Part shown: positions 42,002 through 51,324 of the stretch, in pieces
How the letters are laid out: every line of letters begins with the position of its first letter
How positions within the stretch are numbered: position 1 is the stretch's first letter
NCBI GenBank assembly: GCA_944320405.1
Contig: CALUHI010000010.1
Location: 186,001-250,000 of the forward strand
Length of the DNA: 64,000 nt
Direction: 5' to 3'
DNA from: an uncultured Eggerthellaceae bacterium
Lineage (GTDB): Bacteria > Actinomycetota > Coriobacteriia > Coriobacteriales > Eggerthellaceae
Made by a program: the position numbers and the translations under genes
Notes under the pieces: model-generated
The model's input: the letters and a program-made list of their open reading frames with translations, nothing else
Database searches by the model: none
Told to the model about the DNA's origin: nothing

Positions 42002-42555
42002 GAAACCGCATTCCACCCCATGCTTGCGAGCACCGCCCCGTTCAGGGTTTTCAAGTAAAACACTCCGTTTTCGTAAAGGGCGTAACTGGGTACGTCGTCT
42101 TTGGGAAGCGACGGACTGCCCGGGTTGACCAGCAGAACCCCGCCTGAACGCTCAAGCTTCTTAACATGCGTGTGTCCGCTGACAAACGCAGACCCCTCGG
42201 GCAATGGAGGCAGGTCGTTCGGCGCGTTGCCCGGAAGGTGCCCATGCGAAAGATGCAACAGGTGACCGTCGGCTTCGATAAGCGCGTAGTCGGAACGGCA
42301 GGGAAACTCCAACACCATCTGGTCAACCTCTGAATCGCAGTTGCCGCGCACTGCGACGATGCGGTCCTTCCATCCATTGAGAATAGCCGCCACACGCATG
42401 GGGTCGTATCCCGTGGGAAGCGGGTTGCGGGGACCGTGGTAGAGCAAGTCGCCCAGAAGCACGATGCGGTCTGGCTCTTCCGCCTTCACGCGGTCGGCGA
42501 TGGCGAGCGCTGCATCAGCGGAGCCATGGATGTCGGATGCAATCAGAAGCTTCAT
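41998..42555 (-). CDS. YfcE/MJ0936-family metallophosphodiesterase
   Basis: A 185-residue calcineurin-like phosphoesterase. The metal motifs are in order: LIASDIHGS (DxH), RIVLLGDLLYHGPRN (GDxx), VAVRGNCDSE (GNxD), HLSHGHLP and VSGHTHV (GHTH), ending with VNPGSPSLPK typical of YfcE. Substrate is not known (small phosphodiesters). It lies 13 nt downstream of ribF, on the same strand, as the last gene of the rimP-to-ribF run. Confidence 0.92.
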   Translation of the reverse strand: MKLLIASDIHGSADAALAIADRVKAEEPDRIVLLGDLLYHGPRNPLPTGYDPMRVAAILNGWKDRIVAVRGNCDSEVDQMVLEFPCRSDYALIEADGHLLHLSHGHLPGNAPNDLPPLPEGSAFVSGHTHVKKLERSGGVLLVNPGSPSLPKDDVPSYALYENGVFYLKTLNGAVLASMGWNAVS

Positions 42556-42568
42556 GGGTCCCTCCCGC

Positions 42569-43489
42569 TTACAGGTGGCGCCTCACCCAGTCGATATTGC
42601 TCATGACCGTGGCAACAAGTTCGTCGATGTCGTCGAACTTGCGCATGGAGCGCAACCAGTCAGTAAACTCAAGGCTGATCTCCGTGCCGTACAAATCGCC
42701 CTGGAAGTCCAGCAGATGCGCCTCGACGGTTGCGGTGGCGGAATCGGCGAACGTCGCAGCCACTCCCACGTTGACGGCAGCTTTATAGCACGCTCCCCCA
42801 ACATGCGCATACGCTGCGTAGACGCCTTCGCCCAAAACGCGCTGCATGTCAGGCACGACGATGTTGGCCGTACGGAACCCCATATCGGCTCCCGCGCCCC
42901 TTCCGTGCTGCACCGTGCCTTCCAAAGCATAGCGGTGACCTAGCAGTTCGTTGGCCTCGTGGATGATGCCCGACTCAAGCAGCAGGCGGATGCGCGTGGC
43001 GGTAATGGGCTCGCCTTCAACGAGCAGCAACTCGTGGGAAACCGCCTGCATGCCGTGGCTCTGCCCCCAGCGGGCCATGTCGGCCACCGTACCGGCAGCG
43101 CGCGAACCGAAGCGCAGATCCACCCCCACGTGAATGGCCGCAGGCGTTGCCTCAAGGAACGTGGCATCAAGGAACGCCTCCGGCTCAAGCGAGCCGAACT
43201 CAGGCGTGAACGGAAGCACGCACACCGTATCGGCGATTTCAGACAAAGCAGCAATGCGCGCCTCGTTAGACATGAGTTTTTGCAGACGGTCGGGATGGAA
43301 ACGCTCGTCAGGGTCGATGTCGAAGGTAAGCGCAATGAAAGGGCGGCCTTCCGCTGCAGCCTGTTCGCGCGCTTTTTCAAGCAGGAACATATGCCCGCGA
43401 TGCACGCCGTCAAACACGCCGAAAGCGCAGACTGCGCCCGCAAGCAGCCCCTGTGGGGCGTCGATGCCGAACTTATACACAGGACCCAC
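42569..43489 (-). CDS. ribF: bifunctional riboflavin kinase / FAD synthetase
   Basis: A 306-residue enzyme that makes FMN and FAD. The N-terminal FAD synthetase domain has the nucleotidyltransferase motif CAFGVFDGVHRGH and LTFDIDPDERFHP. SHELLLVEGEPITATRIRLLLESG links to the C-terminal riboflavin kinase domain, which shows RGAGADMGFRTANI (family GRxxGxPTAN; the Pro and Thr differ) and VGVAATF. A GTG start at 43489 with AAGGGG upstream overlaps the truB stop by 17 nt. The altered kinase motif is worth noting, but many Coriobacteria may share it. Confidence 0.93.
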   Translation of the reverse strand: MGPVYKFGIDAPQGLLAGAVCAFGVFDGVHRGHMFLLEKAREQAAAEGRPFIALTFDIDPDERFHPDRLQKLMSNEARIAALSEIADTVCVLPFTPEFGSLEPEAFLDATFLEATPAAIHVGVDLRFGSRAAGTVADMARWGQSHGMQAVSHELLLVEGEPITATRIRLLLESGIIHEANELLGHRYALEGTVQHGRGAGADMGFRTANIVVPDMQRVLGEGVYAAYAHVGGACYKAAVNVGVAATFADSATATVEAHLLDFQGDLYGTEISLEFTDWLRSMRKFDDIDELVATVMSNIDWVRRHL

Positions 43490-44558
43490 GCGAGACCCCT
43501 TTCTGAAACACGCATGACACGCGCCATTTCTTTTGTGCGCCGTCGAATTGGTAGATGGCAGCCAACTTGTTCTGAACGATAACGGAAGCGAACTCGCCGT
43601 CAACCGGAGGCTCGGCGCTTTCGCAAACGCCCGCCGTGCAGGCGCACATCTCGATGTCGGCGCGCGTCTTGCGTCGTACGAACAGCGGCAGCTCGTCCGT
43701 GCGCAAAACAGCGCCATTGGAAACGCGCTTGGCAAGAGGACCATCAGCGAACGCGAAACGATACCCCAGAAGGCGAACCGGATCCACCGCCGCCGCCTCG
43801 CGCTCGGTTTCCAGCGCTTCAAGGGTCACGCACTCGTCGAGACGCAGCTCGCCCGATGCGGTGCGCTTCAGTGCGGCAACATGCGCGGGACAATCCAAAG
43901 CGATGCCGGCATCGCGTGCGAGCGAGCGGATGTAGGTGCCCTTCGACACCTTGAATTCCACATCCCACCAGGGAAGATCGCACCATTCGGAGCCTGACGC
44001 CCCTTCGACATCGGATGCTTCGCCTTCCTGCGCATGGGAACCCGCACCGGGCAGCGCATAGCCCTTGCCCACTTCAACCAAGCGAGCTTCGTAAACCTCG
44101 ATCTCGCGCGGGGTCATATCGATGATGTTGCCTTTGCGCGCCTGCTCGTACGCCTTCTTCCCGTCCACTTTGATGGCGGAATACACCGGTGGAAGCTGCT
44201 TTTGAGGGCCAACCATGCCTGCCAAGAACAGCCCAGCGAAGACAGGATCTTCAAGCTGGGCCGGAACCGCGCCGCGGCGCAAAACCTCGCCTTCCGCATC
44301 GTCAGTGTCGGTTGACATACCGAAGGCGATGCGCACGACATAGGTTTTGTCATGACCGGTAAGGTACGGATCGAGTCGTGTTGCAGGCCCCACGCAGACG
44401 GGCAGAACGCCCTCGGCAAGAGGATCGAGTGTGCCCGTATGACCCACACGGCGCTCGCCGAACACGCGGCGCACGCGATTCACGACATCATGCGAGCTCA
44501 TCCCGCGCGGCTTTTTGATGCCGACAACCAAGCAATGATCGCTGGAACCGCGCTTCAT
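43473..44558 (-). CDS. truB: tRNA pseudouridine-55 synthase
   Basis: A 361-residue pseudouridine synthase that makes the T-loop pseudouridine in tRNAs. Hallmarks are KPRGMSSHDVVNRVRR, the catalytic motif VGHTGTLDPLAEGVLPV with Asp, and GSKTYV-like GHDKTYVVRIAFGMSTDTDD. An insertion of about 25 acidic residues (SHAQEGEASDVEGASGS) interrupts the catalytic domain near 180. The second half ends in a region with CACTAGVC, longer than the usual C-terminal domain. It shares one base with the nrnA stop codon (TAATG). Confidence 0.94.
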   Translation of the reverse strand: MKRGSSDHCLVVGIKKPRGMSSHDVVNRVRRVFGERRVGHTGTLDPLAEGVLPVCVGPATRLDPYLTGHDKTYVVRIAFGMSTDTDDAEGEVLRRGAVPAQLEDPVFAGLFLAGMVGPQKQLPPVYSAIKVDGKKAYEQARKGNIIDMTPREIEVYEARLVEVGKGYALPGAGSHAQEGEASDVEGASGSEWCDLPWWDVEFKVSKGTYIRSLARDAGIALDCPAHVAALKRTASGELRLDECVTLEALETEREAAAVDPVRLLGYRFAFADGPLAKRVSNGAVLRTDELPLFVRRKTRADIEMCACTAGVCESAEPPVDGEFASVIVQNKLAAIYQFDGAQKKWRVSCVFQKGVSRGSCV

Positions 44559-45568
44559 TAGGCCACGCTTTCAGGATCGCCGGAAACGAGCTTTTCCATG
44601 GCGGCAGCAACGGTTTCAACGGCCTGCTCAAGCGGAAGTTCCAAGGTGAACCCAGCAGCAGCCTTGTGGCCGCCTCCGCCGAACGCGCGCGCCGTTACGC
44701 TGACGTCCGTGTCGTCTTTGGCGCGGAAGCTGCCACGCACGGCGTCGTCCTGTTCACGCAGCATGCACGCTACGCGGACGCCGCGAACGGAACGCAAGAT
44801 GTTGATGATCGGCTCGGCGTCGGCCTTGGTGGCACCAAGCTCTTCGAAGTCCGAGCGAGAAAGCCAGCTGAGCGCTGCCTGTCCGTCCGCGAACAGCATC
44901 ATCCGATCGATGGCGCGCCCCTCCAGCTGAACAGACGCCAGCCGGCGGTTCTGGAACACCTCACGTGCCACAAAGGCAGGGTCAGCACCTGCAGCCACCA
45001 TGCCCGCCGCTTCCTGAAGGCAGGCAGCATCGGTGTTCTGGTACTGGAAACGCCCCGTGTCGGACGCAAGGCCGGTGTACGCGCATTGCGCGACTGCAGC
45101 AGACGGTTCGCCCATCAGGTGCTTCGCAACTTCCCAAACCAAAAGCGCCGCCGCGGCAGCGTCAGGATCGACGTACACAAGGTCTGCCATGGTGGTGTCG
45201 ACCGCATGATGGTCGATGGTGATGCGAAACTCAGCGCGCGCATGAAGCGACGCGCCTTCCCCGATCCGTTCGACCGTAGGAACATCAACGCCTACAAACA
45301 CGCCAACCGGGCCGTCATAGGCCGCAGCAGGCAACAGTTCGTCAAACCCCGGAAGAAACGAAAACGCCTCGTCGACCGAATACTCGGCATCGGCAAGAAC
45401 GCATGCGACGCGCTTGCCCTTGGCACGAAGCGCATTCATCAACGCAAGCTGGGACCCGAGGCAATCGCCGTCAGGGCTCACATGACCGCAAATGACGATG
45501 TCATCGCGCTCCATCAAAGCACGCGCGATGTCGGCAAGGGTGGTGTTGGTTTGAGGGGTAACGGCCAT
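44558..45568 (-). CDS. nrnA: NrnA-type DHH phosphoesterase (nanoRNase / PAP phosphatase)
   Basis: A 336-residue DHH/DHHA1 phosphoesterase that degrades very short RNAs and 3'-phosphoadenosine-5'-phosphate. Motif I is VICGHVSPDGDCLGS, motif III ITIDHHAVD, with GLASDTGRFQYQNT between, and the substrate-binding DHHA1 domain ends with FGGGGHKAAAGF. It sits between rbfA and truB, the normal actinobacterial order, separated from rbfA by 3 nt. Confidence 0.94.
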   Translation of the reverse strand: MAVTPQTNTTLADIARALMERDDIVICGHVSPDGDCLGSQLALMNALRAKGKRVACVLADAEYSVDEAFSFLPGFDELLPAAAYDGPVGVFVGVDVPTVERIGEGASLHARAEFRITIDHHAVDTTMADLVYVDPDAAAAALLVWEVAKHLMGEPSAAVAQCAYTGLASDTGRFQYQNTDAACLQEAAGMVAAGADPAFVAREVFQNRRLASVQLEGRAIDRMMLFADGQAALSWLSRSDFEELGATKADAEPIINILRSVRGVRVACMLREQDDAVRGSFRAKDDTDVSVTARAFGGGGHKAAAGFTLELPLEQAVETVAAAMEKLVSGDPESVA

Positions 45569-45571
45569 GTG

Positions 45572-45967
45572 CTATTCGTCGCCTTCCATCAGCGCGTCCC
45601 CGTCGGCGATGCGCGCCGACTCTTCGTTGCGCGGAGCATCTGCAGCAAGCGCCGCCGCAATGCGCTCCGCCTCGTCGACGCTGGTATCCAAATGGAAACG
45701 CAGCTCAGGTGCCACGCGCCAGGAAAGCTGCTTAGCCATAAGCGAGCGAATGCGCCCCGAAGCCGCCTTGAACGCCGCCGCCACATCGTCATACGAGTCC
45801 GGATCGGCCGTGTAGTAAACATTGCAAGCGCTTCGGTCATAACTGACCTCGCACCCGGTGATAGTAACAAGCGAAAGCCGCGGATCAGAGATCTCAAACA
45901 GCAGAATAGAAGAAATAACCTCCTGAGCCTGCCCATTAACACGACGATTAGAAGACCCTTGCTTCAT
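45572..45967 (-). CDS. rbfA: ribosome-binding factor A
   Basis: A 131-residue KH-domain protein that helps mature the 30S subunit. Family sequence includes the N-terminal RRVNGQAQEVISSILLFEISDPRL and the central VSYDRSACNVYYTA with FHLDTSVDEAERI. AAGGAG lies 7 nt before the ATG. It follows infB but with an unusually wide gap of 268 bp holding a long palindrome (46093-46200). Confidence 0.93.
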   Translation of the reverse strand: MKQGSSNRRVNGQAQEVISSILLFEISDPRLSLVTITGCEVSYDRSACNVYYTADPDSYDDVAAAFKAASGRIRSLMAKQLSWRVAPELRFHLDTSVDEAERIAAALAADAPRNEESARIADGDALMEGDE

Positions 45968-46092
45968 GATGCGCTCCTTTCGAAGTTGCATCCAATTCTC
46001 TCTATGGGGATTATCGCACGGAAGACCCCAATGCGGGCAAAGCCCGCACACCCCCATCTACCCCATGGACACAAGGTCCGTTACAACAAGAA

Positions 46093-46200
46093 GGGCGGCG
46101 GGGGGACGTGCCGCGCGCAGTTCCGCACGAGCCGAAACGCCCAGTGGGCGTTTCGTGCGAGCTCAGGACTGTTTGAGCACGGCATGTCTCCCCGCCGCCC
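46093..46200. repeat. 108-bp imperfect palindrome in the infB-rbfA gap
   Basis: The outer arms (GGGCGGCGGGG and CCCCGCCGCCC) and an inner perfect stem (GAAACGCCC / GGGCGTTTC with a 3-nt loop) are well preserved, with mismatches and a small bulge between them. The element fills much of the infB-rbfA gap. On the minus strand its 3' end runs into CTTCTTGTTGT. It may reduce or end read-through into rbfA, or protect the upstream mRNA. A smaller hairpin TGCGGGC-AAA-GCCCGCA follows at 46031-46047. Confidence 0.7.
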
Positions 46201-46235
46201 CCACCGGGGGACCGAGATCCCCCAGCAAAGACAAC

Positions 46236-49016
46236 TTATTCGGTGCGTTCGACCTCTTTGATCTTGTAGCCTTCGATCGTGTCGCCGACCTTGATATCTT
46301 GGAACTTCTCGACGCCAATGCCGCATTCGTACCCCTGCTTCACCGACTTCACGTCGTCCTTGAAGCGGCGCAGCGACGCGAGCACGCCGTCGAAGATGAC
46401 CGTGCCGTCGCGGACGATGCGCACCTTGTCGTCGCGGCTGATCTCGCCTTCCACGATGTAGCAGCCAGCAACCGTGCCAACCTTGGGCACCTTGAAGGTC
46501 TCGCGAACCTCGGCGATGCCAGTGTCCTCTTCCACGATGTCGGGCGACAGCAGGCCCACACGCGCGGCGTTGATGTCCTCGATGGCCTGGTAGATGACCC
46601 TGTACAGGCGGATGTCCACCTTCTCCTTCTCGGCCAGCTGGCGGGACTTGCCCGTCGGGCGCACGTTGAAGCCGATGATGATGGCGTCGGAGGCGGTTGC
46701 CAGCGTGACGTCGGTCTCGGTGATGCCGCCCACTGCAGAGTGGACGATGTTGATCTTGACCTCGGACTGGTCCATCTTGCTGAACGCGTCGCGCAGCGCC
46801 TCGATGGAGCCCTGAACGTCGGCCTTCACGATGAGGTTCAGGTCGGTCTGCTTGCCTTCCTCGATGCGGCTGAACAGGTCGTCCAGGCTCATGTGGCTCT
46901 TGGATTCCTGCTCGGCCAGGCGGGCGCGCAGCGCACGCTCTTCAGCCAGCTTGCGGGCGTCGCGCTCGTCCTCGAACACGCGGAACTCGTCGCCAGCGGT
47001 GGGAACGCTGGACAGGCCCAAAATCTCCACCGGGTCGGACGGACGGGCTTCGTCCACATGGTTGCCCTTCGGATCGATCAGAGCGCGCACACGGCCATGC
47101 GAGGTGCCGGCCACGACGGCGTCGCCCGGATGCAGGGTGCCGCGCTGGACAAGCACGGTGGCAACAGGGCCGCGGCCCTTGTCCAGGTTGGCCTCGATGA
47201 CGAAGCCGGACGCCAGCGCATCGGGGTTGGCCTTGAGCTCGAGCACGTCGGCCTGCAGCAGGATGGTTTCCAGCAGGTCGTCGATGTGCAGCTTCTGCTT
47301 CGCAGAAACCTCGACGAACATGTTGGTGCCGCCCCACTCCTCGGGGATGACGCCGTACTCGGTAAGCTCCTGGCGCACGCGGGTCGGGTCGGCGCCGGGC
47401 TTGTCGATCTTGTTCACGGCCACAACGATGGGCACTTCTGCCGCCTTCGCGTGGTTGATTGCCTCAATGGTCTGCGGCATGACGCCGTCGTCGGCCGCGA
47501 CGACCAAGACGATGACGTCGGTCACCTGGGCACCACGGGCGCGCATTGCGGTGAACGCCTCATGGCCCGGGGTGTCAATGAAGGTGATCTGCCTGTCGTC
47601 GATGCTGACGACCGACGCGCCGATGTGTTGGGTGATGCCGCCGGCTTCGCTCTCGACGACGCCGGTATGGCGGATGGCGTCGAGCAGCGAGGTCTTGCCA
47701 TGGTCGACGTGGCCCATGACGGTGACTACAGGCGGGCGCGGCTTGAGGTCTTCCTCGGAGTCGTGGTAAACCACGGCGAATTCTTCCTCGGGCGACACGA
47801 CGCGCACCTTGCGGCCCATGTCATCGGCGATGAGCTCGATGAGCTCGTCGCTCATGGACTGGGTCAGCGTGAGCACCTGGCCCAGCATGAACAGACGCTT
47901 GATAACGTCGTTGGGCTGGACACCCAAAAGCTCGGCGAACTTGGCAACGGTAGCGCCCTGCGGGATCTCCACCACGGAGTCGTCGAGCAAGAGCGTGGGG
48001 TCAAGGCCCTTCTCCAAGGCCTCCATCTCGGCGCGCTCGCGGGCCTCTGCCTCGCGCTTCTGCTTGCGCTTCTTACGGCGGCCCTCGCCTTCATGCGTGC
48101 TGGCGGCAGCAACAGCGGCACGGGCCTCGGCCAGCACCTTGTCGCGCTGCAGCTTCTCGGCCTGAACGGCCATCTGGGCGTAGCGGTCCTCGGGCTCGGC
48201 CATCTGAGCCTCGAGCTCGGGAACGACCTGCTCGAAGTGAACGCCCTTCTTGCCGTGGCCCTTCTTGCCCTTGCGGCCCGCACCAGCACCGGCACCGGCG
48301 GCCTGGCCCTTGCGGCCCGCACCAGATGCGGCGGCCTGCTTCTTCTGCTCTTCGATGCGCTTGGCCTCAGACTCGATCTGCGAAAGCAGAGAGTCGAAAC
48401 CACCGGCGCGCTTGGCGGTGGGGGCAGGGGCCGGCTTGTGCTGTTCGGGCGCAGACGCCTTGGATCCAGACTTGCGGTGCTGGCGCTGCTTGAGCGCCTC
48501 TTCCACGGCCTGCTTCTTGGCGACTTCGCGCGCGGCAGCCTCGGCACGGGCGCGCGCGCGAGCCTCGGCGGCCTCGCGCGCTACGCGCTCTTTCTCACTT
48601 TCGATCTGGCTTTCCAACTTCTCGAAGGGAGAATGGGAAACAGGGGCAGCAGCCTCTTTGCGCTCCGGCTCTTCAACGGCAGGGGCAGCCTTGCCGGCGT
48701 TGGCGCGGCGGGCGCGCTCCTGCTCGCGGCGGGCGCGCTCCTGCTCGACGGCTTCGCGACGGGCGCGCTCTTCCTCGGCCTTTTTCTCCTCGGCTTCCTT
48801 CTTGCTGGCAGCGGCTTCTGCCGTCAGCTCGTCGGAACCAGGCGCAGCAACGCCCAGCTCGGCTTCGAGCTTTTTGCGGACCTTCGTCACGTAGGCGTCC
48901 GCAAGCATGCTCGCATGGCTTTTCGCGGGGATCTTCATCTCGCGAAGCTTGTCGAGCATCTCCTTGCTGGAAAGGTTGAACTCCTTTGCCAGCTCATGTA
49001 CGCGCATGCTGGGCAT
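46236..49016 (-). CDS. infB: translation initiation factor IF-2
   Basis: A 926-residue GTPase that delivers fMet-tRNA to the ribosome. The N-terminal 330 residues hold an IF2_N domain ([24 protein letters not shown]) and a long helical, Ala/Glu/Arg-rich region with two nearly identical Gly-rich AGRKG segments. The second IF2_N and the G domain follow: [16 protein letters not shown] (G1), GITQHIGA (G2), [10 protein letters not shown] (G3) and [10 protein letters not shown] (G4). Domains II-IV complete the protein. It lies in the rimP-nusA-ylxR-infB order typical of bacteria. Confidence 0.97.
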   Translation of the reverse strand: MPSMRVHELAKEFNLSSKEMLDKLREMKIPAKSHASMLADAYVTKVRKKLEAELGVAAPGSDELTAEAAASKKEAEEKKAEEERARREAVEQERARREQERARRANAGKAAPAVEEPERKEAAAPVSHSPFEKLESQIESEKERVAREAAEARARARAEAAAREVAKKQAVEEALKQRQHRKSGSKASAPEQHKPAPAPTAKRAGGFDSLLSQIESEAKRIEEQKKQAAASGAGRKGQAAGAGAGAGRKGKKGHGKKGVHFEQVVPELEAQMAEPEDRYAQMAVQAEKLQRDKVLAEARAAVAAASTHEGEGRRKKRKQKREAEARERAEMEALEKGLDPTLLLDDSVVEIPQGATVAKFAELLGVQPNDVIKRLFMLGQVLTLTQSMSDELIELIADDMGRKVRVVSPEEEFAVVYHDSEEDLKPRPPVVTVMGHVDHGKTSLLDAIRHTGVVESEAGGITQHIGASVVSIDDRQITFIDTPGHEAFTAMRARGAQVTDVIVLVVAADDGVMPQTIEAINHAKAAEVPIVVAVNKIDKPGADPTRVRQELTEYGVIPEEWGGTNMFVEVSAKQKLHIDDLLETILLQADVLELKANPDALASGFVIEANLDKGRGPVATVLVQRGTLHPGDAVVAGTSHGRVRALIDPKGNHVDEARPSDPVEILGLSSVPTAGDEFRVFEDERDARKLAEERALRARLAEQESKSHMSLDDLFSRIEEGKQTDLNLIVKADVQGSIEALRDAFSKMDQSEVKINIVHSAVGGITETDVTLATASDAIIIGFNVRPTGKSRQLAEKEKVDIRLYRVIYQAIEDINAARVGLLSPDIVEEDTGIAEVRETFKVPKVGTVAGCYIVEGEISRDDKVRIVRDGTVIFDGVLASLRRFKDDVKSVKQGYECGIGVEKFQDIKVGDTIEGYKIKEVERTE

Positions 49017-49022
49017 ATACCA

Positions 49023-49319
49023 CTACTCCTCTACTATCCCCTGCGACTCGCGCAGAGCCGAAGTCACGTCGGCTTCGATCTTGTCTGCTGTCGTTTGATC
49101 GAGCTTCGTCCTCAGCGCCCGCTCGAGTTTTTTGGCTTTCAGGGCCTTGGAAAGGCATTCCGCAGAGCAAAGGTACGCTCCCCTGCCCGCGGCGCGGCCC
49201 GTCGCGTCGAAGCGGACGGAGCCGTCAGACATGCGAACAACACGCAGAAGCTCATGCTTGCCCGCCTGCGTGCCGCAGACGATGCACAGACGCTGCTTTT
49301 TGGGCTTCTGCTCGGTCAT
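49023..49319 (-). CDS. ylxR: YlxR-family RNA-binding protein
   Basis: A 98-residue protein of the YlxR (DUF448) family, with RLCIVCGTQAGKHELLRVVR and the diagnostic GRGAYLCSAECLSKALK. YlxR binds RNA and, in Bacillus, has been tied to RNase P activity. It fills its conserved position between nusA and infB (6 nt before infB). Confidence 0.93.
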   Translation of the reverse strand: MTEQKPKKQRLCIVCGTQAGKHELLRVVRMSDGSVRFDATGRAAGRGAYLCSAECLSKALKAKKLERALRTKLDQTTADKIEADVTSALRESQGIVEE

Positions 49320-49343
49320 TCGCGCAACCTTCGCTTTCTGCGG

Positions 49344-50555
49344 CTATTCGCCGTCCATGAACGCGTGGATGCCGCAGTAACGGCTGTCGGGACGCGCATG
49401 GTTGCGGCAATGGACGCCGTCGTCGCTGATGTAGGCGCACAGCTCCTCTTCGGCGGCCTCTTCCTCGTCGATGAGCATGTTCTCTTCGGCCTCAGGCACC
49501 ACGCCCGCGAACGAAGCGCTCTTGATGTCGATGTGCCAGCCGGTCAGGCGTGCAGCCAGACGCGCGTTCTGGCCTTCCTTGCCGATGGCCAGGGAAAGCT
49601 GGTCGTCAGGCACGATGACGGTGGCGAAGTGCTTCTCCTCGTCGGCGATGACGCGGGTCACCTTCGCCGGGGAAAGCGCGTTGGCCACGTAGACGGCGGG
49701 GTCGTCGTTCCACTGGATGACGTCGACGCGCTCGTTGTGCAGCTCCTCGACAACCATGCGCACACGGCTGCCCTTGGGGCCGACGCAGGCGCCCACCGGA
49801 TCCAGGTTGCTCTCGCGGGATGCCACTGCCACCTTGGAACGGGCGCCGGGCTCGCGGGCGATGGACTTGATCTCAACCAGGCCGTCATAGATCTCGGGAA
49901 CCTCGATCTCGAACAGACGGCGGATGAGGCCGGGATGCGTGCGGGAGACCACGATGGACGGACGGGCCTGGTCGCCGCGCATGCGGGGAGGCTCGTTCTG
50001 CGGGTCGCGCACCTCGATGATGAGCACCTTCAGGCGCTGGTTGTGGCGGTAACGCTCGCCTTCGGGGCGCTCGTTGCGCTCGTTGGGGTTGCGCTTGAGG
50101 TCGTAGTGCGGAAGCTCGGCCTCAACGCCGTCGCGGATCTTGATGATGGTGAAGTCAGGCGTGCCCTGCAGCACGGTGCCAGTTACGAGATCGCCCACGC
50201 GGCCGGAGAACTCCTCGTAGATGGACTGGCGGCCGGCCTCGCGCACGATGGAGCTGATGACGCTCTTGGCGTTCTGGGCGGCGATGCGGCTGACGTCGTC
50301 GGGGGTGACGTCACGCTCTTCGTACTCGTCGTACTCGCCGGTCTCGGGGTCGGGCTCGCCTACCGGAACAAGCTCGTAGACGTAGATCTTGCCCGTCTGG
50401 CGGTCGATGGTGACGCGGGCGTCCCACTCAAGGTTGAGGATGTGCTGGTAGCTCTTGGCCAGCGACGCCTCCAGGCGATCGATCAGGTACAGCTCGTCGA
50501 TTTTGCGCTCGTGGGCAAGCGCCTGCAGAGCCTCGATCAGTTCAGAAGTTGCCAC
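49344..50555 (-). CDS. nusA: transcription termination/antitermination factor NusA with Cys/His tail
   Basis: A 403-residue RNA polymerase-associated factor. The N-terminal polymerase-binding domain runs to about 130, followed by an S1 domain ([20 protein letters not shown]), KH1 ([28 protein letters not shown]) and KH2 ([17 protein letters not shown] and [16 protein letters not shown]). The last 40 residues form an acidic linker and a cysteine/histidine module with spacing C-x9-C-x2-H-x7-C-x2-H, which looks like a small zinc-binding motif and is not part of classical NusA. GTG start at 50555 with AAAGGA upstream. Confidence 0.95.
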   Translation of the reverse strand: MATSELIEALQALAHERKIDELYLIDRLEASLAKSYQHILNLEWDARVTIDRQTGKIYVYELVPVGEPDPETGEYDEYEERDVTPDDVSRIAAQNAKSVISSIVREAGRQSIYEEFSGRVGDLVTGTVLQGTPDFTIIKIRDGVEAELPHYDLKRNPNERNERPEGERYRHNQRLKVLIIEVRDPQNEPPRMRGDQARPSIVVSRTHPGLIRRLFEIEVPEIYDGLVEIKSIAREPGARSKVAVASRESNLDPVGACVGPKGSRVRMVVEELHNERVDVIQWNDDPAVYVANALSPAKVTRVIADEEKHFATVIVPDDQLSLAIGKEGQNARLAARLTGWHIDIKSASFAGVVPEAEENMLIDEEEAAEEELCAYISDDGVHCRNHARPDSRYCGIHAFMDGE

Positions 50556-50585
50556 GACTGAATTCCTTTCCCTCATTCCGGCCGT

Positions 50586-51056
50586 CTACGAGCCGAAATC
50601 CACAGTGCCCTTCAAGTGGGCACGCTTGATGACGTCCATGGGCACGCTGACAGGCGCACCGTCGATGTCGAGCACCACGGCTTCCCCGTCGGCCGAAACG
50701 ATCGCCCCCGTGAAGGAGTTGCGACCATCGATGGGGCCTTTCGTCTTCACCACGGCCGTCTGGCCGGCGAAGCGCTGGAAGTGCTCGGGCGTGCGCAGCG
50801 GGCGGTCGATGCCGGGCGAGGAAACCTCCAGCATGTACGCGCCCGGAAACGGATCGATCTCGTCCATGATGTCGTTGATCCAGGCCTGGGCGGCACTCAG
50901 CTCGTCAAAGGTGACCCCGTGGTCGGTGTCGATGTACACGCGGATGGTGGGCGACTTCTTCGATCCGACGATCTCGATCGTCACGATCTCGACGCCCTCT
51001 TCGGCGGCGCGGGGCTCCAGCGCGCCGAGCAGCTGCTTTTCCTTGTTGCTGAGCAC
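50586..51056 (-). CDS. rimP: ribosome maturation factor RimP
   Basis: A 156-residue 30S assembly factor. The N-terminal domain carries EGVEIVTIEIVGSKKSPTIRVYID and the diagnostic YMLEVSSPGIDRPLRTPEHFQRF; the C-terminal SH3-like domain closes with VPMDVIKRAHL. Start is GTG with AAAGGAG 8 nt upstream. It is the first gene of the operon running to ribF and yfcE, with a promoter at 51193-51222. Confidence 0.93.
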   Translation of the reverse strand: MLSNKEKQLLGALEPRAAEEGVEIVTIEIVGSKKSPTIRVYIDTDHGVTFDELSAAQAWINDIMDEIDPFPGAYMLEVSSPGIDRPLRTPEHFQRFAGQTAVVKTKGPIDGRNSFTGAIVSADGEAVVLDIDGAPVSVPMDVIKRAHLKGTVDFGS

Positions 51057-51109
51057 GCTTCGTCTCCTTTCCGTCTTGCCGCACCCCCTATTTCGGCCCT
51101 TACAACAAA

Positions 51110-51132
51110 GAAAGCGGGACAAGCCCACTTTC
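51110..51132 (-). terminator. possible attenuator hairpin in the rimP-nusA leader
   Basis: On the minus strand GAAAGTGGG pairs with CCCGCTTTC (one G-T pair) around CTTGT, followed by TTTGTTGT. It lies between the predicted promoter and the rimP start. A weak terminator here could set how much polymerase enters the operon, and NusA itself could modulate it. Confidence 0.4.
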
Positions 51133-51192
51133 CAAAACGTCCGAAAGTATGGTGCGACCCCGCCATCCGGCGGCCTTGCGCATGCTTGAAGC

Positions 51193-51222
51193 ACTATAGC
51201 ATATTCCCAGAAAACCTGCCAA
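51193..51222 (-). promoter_or_regulatory. promoter of the rimP-nusA-infB operon
   Basis: On the minus strand a -35 TTGGCA (51217-51222) and a -10 TATAGT (51193-51198) are 18 bp apart, giving a transcription start near 51186 and a leader of about 130 nt before the rimP GTG. Confidence 0.6.
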
Positions 51223-51324
51223 CCACGCCCCCGGGCATATCGCAAGTTCTGCACATGAGCGTCACGCGGCTTTCCACGTCGACAAAGCAGGAGGGGCGCA
51301 ATCGCGCCCCTCCCCTTCGGCAAT

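Noticed and set aside
45966-50561. A 1531-residue open frame on the plus strand across the nusA-infB region
   Set aside because: It is antisense to rbfA, infB, ylxR and nusA, all of which have full family motifs. High GC and regular codon bias leave the opposite strand open.
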